Origin: Rubrobacter xylanophilus
GTDB lineage: Bacteria; Actinomycetota; Rubrobacteria; Rubrobacterales; Rubrobacteraceae
Direction of reading: 5' to 3'
DNA: 64,000 nucleotides
Assembly (NCBI RefSeq): GCF_007164525.1
Contig: NZ_AP019791.1
Span: forward strand, 2,219,501 to 2,283,500
Of the stretch, positions 9,473-18,982 are shown piece after piece. Under the pieces are notes generated by a model. That model was given only the letters and a program-made list of their open reading frames with translations, was not told the origin of the DNA and ran no database searches. The number at the start of each line of letters is the position of its first letter. Position 1 is the stretch's first letter. Position numbers and translations under genes: made by a program.

Positions 9473-9780
9473 GACCTAGCGCAACCCACGCAGGCGGAAG
9501 CAACTGTGGCTACGCAGATCCAACTCCCCCTGCAGCATCCACATCCGCGGGGCTGGGTGTTAGAAGTAGCTCCGCGATAGAGGCAACGACGCTTCGCTGC
9601 CGACCGTCCACGCTCTCGGTCTCCTTCCAAACTCTTCACCAGACACACATCCGAGGAGCGTGGCTTCAGATCGGCAGGTCCCGATTGGCCAGTCGGTTTC
9701 GTAGTAGACGATGTTTTATCCTCGGAGATAGTCCAAGAGACGGCGGTCAAGACTGTACCGTTCTCAAGCGTGTGGCGCAC
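9358..9780 (-). pseudogene. N-terminally truncated cysteine-rich proprotein, copy 1b
   Basis: The last 140 codons of a gene homologous to 10549-11559. It lacks the DUF393 domain and the Tat-like segment; the frame opens after a TAG just upstream and GTG at 9780 is only a formal start. The middle part (RHTLENGTVLTAVSW) aligns with RYTYTDGNTVTSVSW of the full copy. The tail keeps all 15 cysteines, and its last 40 residues are identical to the full copy. It is probably the 3' part left by the tandem duplication. If expressed from elsewhere it could still encode the tail, but no export signal remains. Confidence 0.6.
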
Positions 9781-9987
9781 CGCGAACGTTCCCTTTGTCA
9801 GAAGTTCCGAGCCAGCCTAAAGGCTGCTCACATCTGGGCTGTTGGCAGCTGAACTCAAAGCCTTCCTCCGGTCCGCGACGGCCAAGATCACCCCGACCGA
9901 GGCCGAGAAGCCCAGTTGAGCGACAGCCAATACAGCAGGCCAACGAGCACACTCTAGTGCATCGATGCACGGCCCTTGCGCTCCGGC

Positions 9988-10036
9988 TTAACAAGCCCTG
10001 GAATAACACCGCCTTATGCCGAATGGCCACTCGACG
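9988..10036 (-). pseudogene. remnant of a third cysteine-rich tail
   Basis: Just past the 74-residue gene, the minus strand reads GIRRCYSRAC then TAA, clearly related to the GIRRCCRNPCG ends of the neighbouring genes. Only about 15 codons are recognisable. The following 200 bp to 9780 hold no frame I can support. Confidence 0.45.
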
Positions 10037-10038
10037 CC

Positions 10039-10263
10039 TCAGATTGAGGCTGCTACGGCGCTCGCCAAGATACCGACGATGAAGCAGGCTGACGTGAGAT
10101 AGTCGAGAGCACCCCCTTTCTCTTGTGCCCCAAAGAAGATCAGGACCAGACCAGCCGCGAAAGCGATTTGCGAGAGGAAGAGCCAGTAATAGCCGTTGAG
10201 CAAACAGAAGAGGGCGCCAACGCCGCAACCGATCCCCAAGATCCCCGGTAACAGCTTTCTCAT
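10039..10263 (-). CDS. 74-residue membrane protein, intact copy (candidate immunity or accessory protein)
   Basis: A 74-residue protein with three hydrophobic stretches (ILGIGCGVGALFCLL, YYWLFLSQIAFAAGLVLIFF, ACFIVGILASAVAAS). It follows the 82-residue gene by 24 bp and completes a three-gene unit: cysteine-rich proprotein, 82-residue protein, 74-residue protein. A frameshifted paralogue occupies the same place in the second unit at 8847-9071. No family recognised; immunity or export help is inferred from position. Confidence 0.6.
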   Translation of the reverse strand: MRKLLPGILGIGCGVGALFCLLNGYYWLFLSQIAFAAGLVLIFFGAQEKGGALDYLTSACFIVGILASAVAASI

Positions 10264-10281
10264 GAGGGGGACGCCAACCTT

Positions 10282-10663
10282 ATAAGCTCACGCAAACTGC
10301 GAGATCACCGCTGCCAGCACTCCTGTCCCTAGAGACACCCAAAACACAACGGCCAGAATACCTCCCTTTCTTTCCCCCCCAGCGGCTATACACCATAGCG
10401 CCACAGCGAAACCAAGACTGGAGAGAGAAAACCAGTAAGATACAGTGAACACGCCTACAACGGCCGCGATGAGGAACCCCACCGACGCTGAGATCGCCCG
10501 CCGGTTCGTGGGGGTGGATTGTCGTCTGTTTCCCATGAAAGTATTATCTCACCCGCAAGGATTCCGGCAACAACGCCTTATGCCGACCGGGCATCCGACC
10601 AACGCACACGACAAACACACGCCGCAAGCCCATTTAGCGGGAGTGGCGACACACTCCGCGCAC
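10282..10663. repeat. direct repeat copy B (about 382 bp)
   Basis: Partner of 9091-9472, offset 1191 bp and nearly identical. It covers the 82-residue gene and the 3' end of the full-length cysteine-rich gene. The high identity next to diverged flanks suggests recent duplication or gene conversion. Confidence 0.9.
10288..10536 (-). CDS. 82-residue two-span membrane protein, copy B (candidate immunity protein)
   Basis: Same translation as the copy at 9097-9345. It starts 12 bp after the stop of the intact cysteine-rich proprotein gene and is followed after 24 bp by the 74-residue membrane gene, so all three are probably on one transcript from the GGTATGA element upstream. The perfect conservation between copies may reflect gene conversion rather than selection. 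Confidence 0.62.
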   Translation of the reverse strand: MGNRRQSTPTNRRAISASVGFLIAAVVGVFTVSYWFSLSSLGFAVALWCIAAGGERKGGILAVVFWVSLGTGVLAAVISQFA

Positions 10664-11559
10664 TGCTTGGCGCAACTCACACAGGCGGAACCGACTGTGG
10701 CTACGCAGCCCCAACTCCACCTGCAGCATCCACATCCGCGCTCAAGTTGACTGTTAGAAGCCGCTCCTGCCGCGGCAACGACGCTTCGCTGCCGGCCGTT
10801 TACGCTTGTGGCCTTGAGAACGTAGGCCTCCTCCGGGATGACCTCTATGCGCATGGCCTGCGATCTGTAATTGCCGATTGCTCGCGCGGGCAGGAAATAG
10901 ATAAGCAACTGGCTGCCTACGACCCAGGAGACCGAGGTCACGGTGTTGCCATCGGTGTAGGTATAACGGGCGCCTACTATTCGGTCCGCGGCAGGAGGGC
11001 TCTCCGGCCAGACGTTCTTCACGTCCTTACTGGCAGTAGCCCTGGTTATGGCCTCCCGAAGATCTTCTCCTTTCAACGGCTCGGACGAAACCACCTTTTT
11101 GCGGTTTAAGGGATGCACCCATGCTGCAGCGTCGGCCATCCTGGCGAAGACTTCCGTGCCGGAGAGAACGGACACGGCGAGCGTCACGCCTCCCAAGCCC
11201 TTCAGGAAACGGGCACGACTGAAGCCGGGCCTGGCCTGGGTGGAAATCCCTTCAGGTTCCGTGTTCGCACCCAGCGCCTTCATGATCCGCCAGGTGCCAC
11301 GAATCCCCAGCCTCCGACTCAACGCCACTCCCATCCGCACACCCGTCCAGGCCTTCACGTGGCCGTTCTCCACCTCGATCAGCGTCGGCGCCCAAGGTGC
11401 ATCCTTGCCCAACGCCTGCTCCCGCCAGTGCTCGACCTGCGGGTCGTAAAGGCTTCTGACCTCCAGCCTCTCTCCGACCGCCTCCTCGATCCTCCGCGCC
11501 AGAGCGCTGCACGCCCCACATCCGGCGTCGTAGCCCAGAATGAGCCGCCTGCCCTTCAT
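10549..11559 (-). CDS. cysteine-rich proprotein 1: DUF393 domain, Tat-like segment, 15-Cys tail
   Basis: A 336-residue protein in four parts. Residues 1-97 are a DCC/DUF393 thioredoxin-like domain with C14-G-A-C17 and a PWAPTLIEV block. Residues 114-121 read SRARFLKG, a Tat-like motif followed by a hydrophobic stretch (VTLAVSVLSG). Residues 135-270 are a variable middle with RYTYTDGNTVTSVSW. Residues 276-335 are a tail with 15 cysteines, several as CxxC. The plan recalls halocin C8-type proproteins, in which a Cys-rich C-terminus is released after Tat export; that comparison is from family knowledge, not a search. The ATG follows an AG-rich ribosome site and the shared 33-bp element lies 85 bp upstream. 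Two small membrane genes follow. Confidence 0.75.
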   Translation of the reverse strand: MKGRRLILGYDAGCGACSALARRIEEAVGERLEVRSLYDPQVEHWREQALGKDAPWAPTLIEVENGHVKAWTGVRMGVALSRRLGIRGTWRIMKALGANTEPEGISTQARPGFSRARFLKGLGGVTLAVSVLSGTEVFARMADAAAWVHPLNRKKVVSSEPLKGEDLREAITRATASKDVKNVWPESPPAADRIVGARYTYTDGNTVTSVSWVVGSQLLIYFLPARAIGNYRSQAMRIEVIPEEAYVLKATSVNGRQRSVVAAAGAASNSQLERGCGCCRWSWGCVATVGSACVSCAKQCAECVATPAKWACGVCLSCALVGCPVGIRRCCRNPCG

Positions 11560-11644
11560 TCTCTGCTCCCCCTATGCTCCTCTCTTCCGCATCCTGTACG
11601 GAGAGCACCTTAGAGCAGGAGCTTCACGGGCACATCATCCTCGA

Positions 11645-11677
11645 GGTATGAATTTCGGTATGAATTTTTCTCATACC
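11645..11677 (-). promoter_or_regulatory. 33-bp GGTATGA element, copy 1
   Basis: The plus strand reads GGTATGAATTTC then GGTATGAATTTTT then CTCATACC: two direct boxes 12 bp apart and one inverted box. The same 33 bp occur without change at 16176, 23051, 25609 and 30681, each 76-85 bp upstream of a DUF393 start. It is a likely activator-binding site or promoter for the cysteine-rich gene family. The regulator is unknown. Confidence 0.7.
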
Positions 11678-11692
11678 ATTCTCTAGAGTGCA

Positions 11693-12121
11693 TCAGGAGC
11701 TCATGTGGTCGATGTAACGGTCCGTGTCGCCCGTGTCACGCAGATACAGCCCCACGTAATAGCGGACAAAAGCGCTTGTCTGACCAGCCCCAAACGCTGC
11801 ACCGTCTGAGAGCTCGACGACACCGGGCATGAGGTGTGCGCCCAAAGCCAGCGTCAGGGCAGTGACTATTCCCCCAGCGAAAGCCTCCCCGATACCGACC
11901 CACGCTTTGCTCGGTGTCAGGCGTCTCAAAGCTCGAAGTACGAATCCGTCGATCAGGAAATCAAAGAGGAGTACGGATGCCGTGGAGGCCATCACCACCA
12001 GCCACAGCAGACCCGATAGCCCGGTGCTGATCACCGCCTGCGGGTACAAGAAACCTATCGCCAGCAGCGCCACCCCCGAGGTGATGGCAGTTGCAGCGAC
12101 GAAAGCCGTTGCAAACATCAA
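11693..12121 (-). CDS. four-span membrane protein, unknown, N-terminus uncertain
   Basis: A 142-residue hydrophobic protein (TTG at 12121, ATG one codon later). Spans include TSGVALLAIGFLYPQAVI, LLWLVVMASTASVLLFDFLI and GGIVTALTLALGAHL. Membrane-like coding continues upstream in frame (a segment reading IVFGVLSIAPVLLATTAG) to a TAG near 12246 without a usable start codon, so the gene may be 5'-truncated or use a start I cannot see. Its last 84 bp are repeated exactly at 23099-23182. It ends 15 bp short of the GGTATGA element of the downstream cysteine-rich gene. Confidence 0.5.
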   Translation of the reverse strand: MMFATAFVAATAITSGVALLAIGFLYPQAVISTGLSGLLWLVVMASTASVLLFDFLIDGFVLRALRRLTPSKAWVGIGEAFAGGIVTALTLALGAHLMPGVVELSDGAAFGAGQTSAFVRYYVGLYLRDTGDTDRYIDHMSS

Positions 12122-12256
12122 AAAGACGCCGGCCGTGGTCGCCAGAAGTACGGGTGCAATACTAAGAACTCCGAAAACAATGAGCGCAGCGATGCAGGCT
12201 TTTAGTATGTACTCTACCGGAACGATGACGCTCTGTCTCCCTCGCTAAAAGCTATC

Positions 12257-12475
12257 TCATTGCTCTCTATCAGTACCTTCGAATTTCATCCTGACCAGAA
12301 TCCAAACTACCAGTGCCACGAGTGCTGCGATCAGTAATACGAACACCCAATCTGGGGCATTCAGCCGGTTAGCTACGAAGTTCAGCAGAACGAGAAGCGT
12401 TAAGGCGAGAAGCCTCTTGCCGTTATGGGTCTTTGGTATCGGTCTCAAAAAGAACCTTCCTTTCCGCACATCCAC
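12257..12475 (-). CDS. 72-residue two-span membrane protein, unknown
   Basis: A short ORF with a basic N-terminus (RFFLRPIPKTHNGKR) followed by two hydrophobic spans (LLALTLLVLLNFVANRL and WVFVLLIAALVALVVWILV) and a charged end. This topology is typical of small accessory or immunity proteins. It stops just upstream of the next minus-strand membrane ORF, with which it may be co-transcribed. No family recognised. Confidence 0.45.
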   Translation of the reverse strand: MDVRKGRFFLRPIPKTHNGKRLLALTLLVLLNFVANRLNAPDWVFVLLIAALVALVVWILVRMKFEGTDREQ

Positions 12476-12539
12476 AGTCCCAAAAGATTTACCGCAGATG
12501 GCCTACGGTGCGATATTACGTTTGTTTGGTGGATTTGTC

Positions 12540-12577
12540 GTGAGGCACACCGAGGCTATAGCCTCGGTGTGCCTCAC
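12540..12577. repeat. perfect 38-bp palindrome
   Basis: Arms GTGAGGCACACCGAGGCTA and its exact complement meet with no loop, giving 19 perfect pairs. There is no T tract on either side, so a simple intrinsic terminator is unlikely; a strong hairpin, a protein site or a mobile-element trace remain possible. It lies between a 72-residue membrane gene and an IS element. Confidence 0.75.
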
Positions 12578-12636
12578 CGCAACTAACCAGCACATGCCAA
12601 CGAACAGTAAAGTTTTCGCGACAGCGTACCTCCTAC

Positions 12637-14131
12637 TTAGTACTACAGTTGTAGATAATAGTGTGCTCTGGCATCATGCGCTCCTCAGGTAGAGGAGCAT
12701 AAGGGAGGGCCTCTGATGCCACAGACGGTGGATCGGAAGACGCTACGCTCGTGGAGTGGGGGGTTGGATGCCGTGAGCGAGCGGATCGCCCCGCGCTTCG
12801 CCCGCTCCGAGCTTCGCGAGCGAGCACGATCCTACCTGCTGGGGCTGCTCTCTGGCGCAGAGCGCAAGAACTCCTGGCAGTTGGCCGAGGTGGCGGGAGA
12901 CGCCACGCCCTACGGATTTCAGCACTTGCTGGGTCGAGCCAACTGGGATGCCGATCTCGTACGCGACGATCTCAGAGAATACGTACTCGAGCACCTGGGC
13001 GACGATGAGGGTGTTCTTATCGTCGACGAGACGGGCTTCATCAAGAAGGGAGAGATGAGCGTAGGCGTCAAGCGCCAGTACACCGGAACGGCCGGCAAGA
13101 CGGAGAACTGCCAGGTTGGGGTGTTTTTGTGCTATGCCTCCCGTAGGGGCCAGGCCTTCATAGACCGGGAGCTGTATCTGCCCGAGGAGTGGGCCGAAGA
13201 CAAGCAACGACGCAAGAGAGCCGGAGTACCAGAAGAGGTTGGGATGCGCACCAAGCCCGAGTTGGCCAAGGAGATGCTAGAGAGGGCTCTTGGTGCGGGA
13301 GTGGAGGCTGGGTGGGTGGTGGCCGACAGTGTCTATGGGGACAGCAGACGCCTCGGGATGTTCCTCGAAGAGAGGGAGCAGCCCTACGTGCTGGCCCTCT
13401 CGGGCAAGGCTCACGTGTGGGCCGGCTTCTACCAGCACCGGCTAAGCACGGTGCTCGAATCTTTACAGCAAGGAGACCCGGGGCTGGAAGAAGCCGGGGG
13501 AGGTTGGAAGCGCCTCTCGGCCGGAGACGGCTCCAAAGGCCCCCGCCTCTACGACTGGCTGAGACTCCCGCTGAACCCTCCCATGCAAGAAGGCTTCGAG
13601 AGATGGCTACTTGTGCGCCGCTCCATCGAAGATCCGGAAGAACCAAGCGCCTACACGGTCTTCGCTCCCAAGGGTACGCCGCTCGAAAAGCTGGCGAAGG
13701 TTGCCGGCATGCGCTGGCGGGTGGAGATTGGCTTCGAAGAGGCCAAGGGGGAGGTGGGCCTCTCCCACTACGAGGTAAGGAGCTGGCATGGATGGTACCG
13801 ACACATAACCCTTACCCTCTTCGCGCATGCTTTTCTCGCCGTCATCCGGGCCAAAGGGATAGACATCGAATCATCACAGGAAAAGGGGGCTCCGAAACCA
13901 GAGGGCACCGACAGCCTGCTGGCCTTCAAGAGAAAGCGAGGGCTCTCGTAGAGTTGACGGTCTCCGAAGTGCGCAAGCTCCTGTGGCGGTTGGTGCTGAG
14001 CCGACGACCGCCGCGCTGGGAAGAAGTGCTCTGTTGGTCGCAATGGCGTCGACATCATCAGGCTGTAGCCAGGCGCTGCCATTACAAGCGGAGGGGTGCG
14101 TCTCCGGCATGAACTACAACTGTAGTACTAA
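12637..14131. mobile_element. IS701-like insertion sequence, 1495 bp, intact
   Basis: Perfect 18-bp terminal inverted repeats (TTAGTACTACAGTTGTAG at 12637-12654 and its complement at 14114-14131) enclose one transposase gene. I could not see a convincing target duplication: the bases beside the two ends differ. The 163 bp between the transposase stop and the right end carry no further gene. Confidence 0.88.
12716..13951 (+). CDS. IS701-family DDE transposase
   Basis: A full-length 411-residue transposase. The DDE residues fall in LIVDETGFIKKG, VVADSVYGDS and the region GFEEAKGEVGLSHYEVRSW; KRQYTGTAGKTENCQVGVF is a family signature. Length fits the family and there is no interruption. The ATG at 12716 lies 62 bp inside the left inverted repeat. 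The gene is plus-strand whereas nearly all surrounding island genes are minus-strand, as expected for an insertion. Confidence 0.9.
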   Translation: MPQTVDRKTLRSWSGGLDAVSERIAPRFARSELRERARSYLLGLLSGAERKNSWQLAEVAGDATPYGFQHLLGRANWDADLVRDDLREYVLEHLGDDEGVLIVDETGFIKKGEMSVGVKRQYTGTAGKTENCQVGVFLCYASRRGQAFIDRELYLPEEWAEDKQRRKRAGVPEEVGMRTKPELAKEMLERALGAGVEAGWVVADSVYGDSRRLGMFLEEREQPYVLALSGKAHVWAGFYQHRLSTVLESLQQGDPGLEEAGGGWKRLSAGDGSKGPRLYDWLRLPLNPPMQEGFERWLLVRRSIEDPEEPSAYTVFAPKGTPLEKLAKVAGMRWRVEIGFEEAKGEVGLSHYEVRSWHGWYRHITLTLFAHAFLAVIRAKGIDIESSQEKGAPKPEGTDSLLAFKRKRGLS

Positions 14132-14198
14132 ATCCACGTTTGATGAGGACGATACAGCGGTCGAAATAGCCAAACTTGTCCGACACCCTACCTGCCCG

Positions 14199-14756
14199 TC
14201 AGCCGGCGAACCTCACCGAGATGTAGACGACGAAGGCCGCGAACGCCATGATGAGTGCCAGCACCAGCAGAAGTGCCAGCAGAATGCCGGCCACGATCGC
14301 CATACCGCGTACCACGGCCCTGCGCTGATCTACGGCCTCCTCCCACGTCTGCGGAGAGAAGAAGCCTGGGAATACGACCGTGGAGAGCACGATCCCGCCG
14401 AACCCCAGCGTAATGCCCAACGCGAACCTCTCGACGAAGGCCGGGATCTCCCACGGTATGGAAGGCGCCGCGGGCAACAACCACGCGGTCCACAGGTTGT
14501 AGGACACGACGAGCCCCAGGACCACTGTCGCCAAAGCTACCACTGCCAGCAGCGTACTGTGCCGTGCTGACCGGAGCGTCAGGTAGAACAGGCCGTCGCC
14601 CGTCAGGGCGCCCGCAAGAAACGGCAGCGCCCACGCGGCCGGGTCAAGTCCCACCAGCGCGAGCAAAGCACACAAGAGCGTCGCGCCGCCCAGGAAAACC
14701 AGACCCGCGTGATCCCAGAAGGTGGTTTCGTTCTCGGAAACGTGCCGCCGCTCCAC
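14199..14756 (-). CDS. 185-residue membrane protein, unknown
   Basis: A five- or six-span membrane protein (GLVFLGGATLLCALLALVG, LLAVVALATVVLGLVVSYNLW, FALGITLGFGGIVLSTVVF, MAIVAGILLALLLVLALIM). It is the next gene after cysteine-rich proprotein 2, about 240 bp downstream, and could be its immunity or export partner. No signature of a named family is visible. The right end of the IS701-like element lies 67 bp beyond its stop. Confidence 0.6.
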   Translation of the reverse strand: MERRHVSENETTFWDHAGLVFLGGATLLCALLALVGLDPAAWALPFLAGALTGDGLFYLTLRSARHSTLLAVVALATVVLGLVVSYNLWTAWLLPAAPSIPWEIPAFVERFALGITLGFGGIVLSTVVFPGFFSPQTWEEAVDQRRAVVRGMAIVAGILLALLLVLALIMAFAAFVVYISVRFAG

Positions 14757-14993
14757 TTCACCTTTCCCGACTCAACACTCTATCCTCCACGCCCGTGAAG
14801 GATACTGTACACTGTTCTTCCAGGGTATCCAGAAATCAGGGCTGATACCACAACACAACGCCGAAAAGCCGAGTACACGTTTCGCTTGCTAGCCAAGCAC
14901 GGACTCTGAAATCAACACCGCCGTGCTTCATCACCGGAACACACCTCTGGCAGTTTAGCAACAGAGTTTGCGGTAGATATGCTACCCAACCAC

Positions 14994-16091
14994 CTAACAA
15001 TAATCACGATAGCAAGATACCCGTGCGATAGCCTGACAACCGCTTCTCTTATCAGGGTAGAGCCAGCAAGCTATTATGCCAGCAATTCCAAAATACCTGG
15101 CGATAAAGCATAGACCATTCACGCTGTAGAAGCAGAAGTTGAAGCGGTCACGCACGCATCTCCTGTAACCTCTACGGCAGGTACTCGCAAGAGAAGCCTC
15201 AGATCCACTCCGATAAGAAGCACCGGAGCTTTGCTGAGCGCTTTCTTCCAAGTACTGATCGACGCTCATCTTTTTGCCGTTTGACTTCACGACCGATTCG
15301 CCGACCAGACTCACCTTGCCAACGACTTGTCCCTTCTCATATGCAACTATCTCTACGTAGTTGCTATCAATGACTGTCTTATCGCTGTTTCTTGGGCTCA
15401 TGGTCGCATAACGACAATACTGGACCCTGCCTGTACGCAGATCAACAAAGAACAAAGCAATTGCCGCCAAGCCGACGGAATCGCGCGTGCGCGCAGCTAC
15501 ACTAGCCATGCCTGTCTCCTCGAGAATTCCAAACCTAGCACTTGCGAAATCTATAGGCTTGTTCAGGTCACTCAGGATGTTCTTGTACTGGTAGGAATTG
15601 TGAACTATCTTCGCAATCCGTTGCCGCTGAGCTAGTGTGCCAGTTGTTATGAGTTGCGCCTGTGCAGTTGAAGCCACACCCCTCAGTGAAAGCAAGGGGA
15701 AAACAACTGCCAATCCACCCATAGCCTTGAGGAATCGCCCGCGGCTGATCCCGCTGGCCTCCTCCATGGAAGCCACCCCGGTCGAGGACGTTCCGGCCTC
15801 CCCCAGCGCCTGCATGACGCGCCAGGTGGCAGTCGGCCCGAGCCGCCGGGCAAGGGCCGCGCCCATCCATACACCCGTCCAAGCCCTGGCCTTATCCCCC
15901 GAAACTTCGATCAGCGTCGGCGCCCACGGGGCATCCTTGCCCAACGCCTGCTCCCGCCAGTGCTCGACCTGCGGGTCGTGGAGGCTCCTTACCTCAAGCC
16001 TCTCTCCGACCGCCTCCTCTATGCGCTGCGCCAGAGCGCTGCATGCCCCACACCCTCCGTCGTAGCCCAGAACGAGACGCCTGCCCCTCAT
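14994..16091 (-). CDS. cysteine-rich proprotein 2: DUF393 domain, Tat-like segment, 8-Cys tail
   Basis: A 365-residue member of the family. Residues 1-97 are the DUF393 domain with C14-G-A-C17 and PWAPTLIEV. SRGRFLKAMGG and a hydrophobic run ending in STAQAQ resemble a Tat signal with an AxA cleavage site. The middle (about 140-300) is unlike the other copies. The tail, residues 305-365, has eight cysteines, an even number fit for four disulfides, and a hydrophobic core (FIARYFGIAGIIACW). The start is ATG at 16091 behind a purine-rich site; a longer frame to 16139 lacks support. The 33-bp element lies 84 bp upstream. Confidence 0.72.
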   Translation of the reverse strand: MRGRRLVLGYDGGCGACSALAQRIEEAVGERLEVRSLHDPQVEHWREQALGKDAPWAPTLIEVSGDKARAWTGVWMGAALARRLGPTATWRVMQALGEAGTSSTGVASMEEASGISRGRFLKAMGGLAVVFPLLSLRGVASTAQAQLITTGTLAQRQRIAKIVHNSYQYKNILSDLNKPIDFASARFGILEETGMASVAARTRDSVGLAAIALFFVDLRTGRVQYCRYATMSPRNSDKTVIDSNYVEIVAYEKGQVVGKVSLVGESVVKSNGKKMSVDQYLEESAQQSSGASYRSGSEASLASTCRRGYRRCVRDRFNFCFYSVNGLCFIARYFGIAGIIACWLYPDKRSGCQAIARVSCYRDYC

Positions 16092-16175
16092 GCTCTCTCC
16101 CCCTTCTCTCCTCTCTTCCGTATCCTGTACAGAGAGCACCTTAGAGCAGGAGCTTCACGGGCACATCATCCTTTT

Positions 16176-16208
16176 GGTATGAATTTCGGTATGAATTTTT
16201 CTCATACC
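16176..16208 (-). promoter_or_regulatory. 33-bp GGTATGA element, copy 2
   Basis: Same three-box element as at 11645, 84 bp upstream of cysteine-rich proprotein 2. Its distal flank differs from the other copies (CCACACACG), so the module has been joined to unrelated DNA here. Confidence 0.7.
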
Positions 16209-16319
16209 CCCACACACGCAAGGAGCCGGAACCCTTGCTCTTTCGGGTCTCGGCGCGGTTCTCCGCTTGTGAGTGTTTCGCCGCGTGGGCAGGAACCATG
16301 AGGCTGCCGGGGGTGGGAT

Positions 16320-17194
16320 CTACAAGAGTTTCAGGATGTCAGATCCCGTCGGGCGAAGATGAGCACCGAGAGTGATGCAGCTCAGCGAGTAAGCAGCCAG
16401 CACGAGCGCGGCCTGCTGAGGTTCTACGAGCTCTGCAGGGAGAGGACCGGACTGCGGAGCCAGAGCGCCCTGACCGAAAGCTGCCGCGAGGTCTGTAGAG
16501 TTGCGGCCGGGCAGCGCTCCAACAAAGGTCTCCAGGCGATCGTTGAAAGCCGCAAGGCCGGTCAGAAGGCCCTCCACGACGAGCAGGTAGACGAGCCCGA
16601 TCCCAACGCTCAGGGCGCCGCTGCGAAGCAAGACGGCGAGGAAGAGGCCCATGTAGGCGTTGGTGGCGAGGATCAGCCAGCCCGCCCCGAGCGCTTCGAG
16701 CCACCGGCCTGCAGATGGCCAGCTTACGGGGGCTCCTTCGGCGAGGGAGACCGAGTAGCTGCACAGGGCGCCGAGCACCAGGCCGGCGGCAGCGCTGACG
16801 AGCACTACGACCCCGACCGCGGTTACTTTGCCCGCGAGCACAGAGAGCCTACCCGGACGCTGCGTCAGGACGATCTTCAGGGTATCCCATCCGTATTCGC
16901 CGCTGACAGACAGCGCGCCGAAGATAAGGGCCACCCCTGCGCCGATCCCTCCGAACGACCGCAGGGTGGTGGCCAGCACGTTTCGCGGGTAGAGCTCGGC
17001 GACAGCGCCCTTTGCCGCGACCGGTGCATCCTGCCGGGGTCCCTGCGAGGAAGCCCCGCCGTCCAGCGCCGTGAGCAGCAGATATGTAAGCAGATACCCC
17101 AAAAGCACGATCGAGAGCCCGAAGATCGTCCAGAGGATCCACGTCGCCGGGCGCTTCCTGAGCTTGAGCAGCTCCGCCGCGAAGCTCGCGAGCA

Positions 17195-17195
<1 letters not shown>
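16320..17195 (-). CDS. ABC-2 type permease, second exporter of the circular bacteriocin locus
   Basis: A 291-residue membrane protein with about six spans, starting LLKLRKRPATWILW as in ABC-2 permeases that pair with a free ATPase. Its ATG overlaps the stop of the upstream ATPase as ATGA. Circular bacteriocin loci such as that of enterocin AS-48 carry an accessory ABC exporter that adds to immunity; the same role is inferred here. It is the last gene of the run that starts with the precursor at 22012. Confidence 0.8.
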
Positions 17196-18097
<902 letters not shown>

Positions 18098-18103
18098 GCA
18101 GGA

Positions 18104-18982
18104 TCATCCTTCCAAGAACATCACCACAGTCGATATTAAGAGGAGAGCGAAGCCGCCGGCGGCTATGAACCTCAACGTCTTCGAGTCCCGAAGTGGTCTG
18201 GCGACAAAGGCCGCGCAAGGTCCGCCAAAGAGAAACAGCAGCACGAGCCTGGGCTCGAAGAACGAGACGACGAGAGCGGAGATCGCGCTGGCGGGTATGG
18301 CCAGTACCAGCAGCTTCTCCGATGTGTCCAGATCTCTGTCTCTCCCCTCTCGCATCAAGTTCTCCTCCTCAGAACGCTTCCATAAGCACGGGCGTCCGTA
18401 CGCCTCAACGGGCGCAGCGCAGATTATCAGCAGAGCCGCGAGCGCCAGGCCGACCAGGCAGTCTCCGAACGGGTTCTCCACTGACTTGCCTTTTATCGTC
18501 GCCAGACACCAGTGCAAACCCTTGAAACCAACGACACCAGCGAACAGCAGCCCGGGTATCTCGAGGAGACCGTGAGGCAGGACCCCCGCGGTGATCTCCA
18601 CCGGAGACCAGCCCTCGTTCAGCTTTGCGCCGACTGCTATACCGGCAACCATCCCGTTGCCGAACAGGAGAAGCGCCGCGAGGACGCCGAAGGTGACAGG
18701 GCCGAGCGCCACCAGCGCGACCGCTACAAGGTTATTGCTGGCGATCCCGAGCGGGTCGCCTGGTGCCCCGAACTGGTCTGCGCCGATCGTCTCACCTCCA
18801 GAGAAGCCGTTCACAGCCATTACGCCTCCCGCAAGGGCACCCGCCAGATAGCAACTCAGACAGAGAGCGAAGAGGATCGCATTACGCCGCAGGAAACGTC
18901 CTGCCAGGCAGGCGCCGGGGTAGAACACTGACTCCAACGGCCCGGGGGTGGTCCTGCTCTGTGACGGGTCGCGCTCGCTCAA
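18104..18982 (-). CDS. SpoIIM/DUF95-family membrane protein of the circular bacteriocin locus
   Basis: A 292-residue protein with about seven spans. GVLPHGLLEIPGLLFAG is the characteristic motif of the SpoIIM/DUF95 family. Members of this family are a near-constant component of circular bacteriocin gene clusters (for example AS-48C and its relatives), where they are needed for maturation or secretion; this is family knowledge. The start overlaps the upstream ATPase stop (ATGA). Sporulation use is possible in principle, but the ABC genes and precursor on the same transcript argue for the bacteriocin role. Confidence 0.82.
   Translation of the reverse strand: MSERDPSQSRTTPGPLESVFYPGACLAGRFLRRNAILFALCLSCYLAGALAGGVMAVNGFSGGETIGADQFGAPGDPLGIASNNLVAVALVALGPVTFGVLAALLLFGNGMVAGIAVGAKLNEGWSPVEITAGVLPHGLLEIPGLLFAGVVGFKGLHWCLATIKGKSVENPFGDCLVGLALAALLIICAAPVEAYGRPCLWKRSEEENLMREGRDRDLDTSEKLLVLAIPASAISALVVSFFEPRLVLLFLFGGPCAAFVARPLRDSKTLRFIAAGGFALLLISTVVMFLEG

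Noticed and set aside
9764-10228. 154-codon minus frame with several cysteines between the two proprotein units
   Set aside because: It overlaps the intact 74-residue membrane gene in another frame; its arginine/leucine-rich make-up looks like a shadow. Only the short GIRRC-type remnant was kept.
12637-14131. Target-site duplication for the IS701-like element
   Set aside because: TTAG and CTAA at the two ends belong to the inverted repeats, and the outer flanks do not match, so no duplication is claimed.
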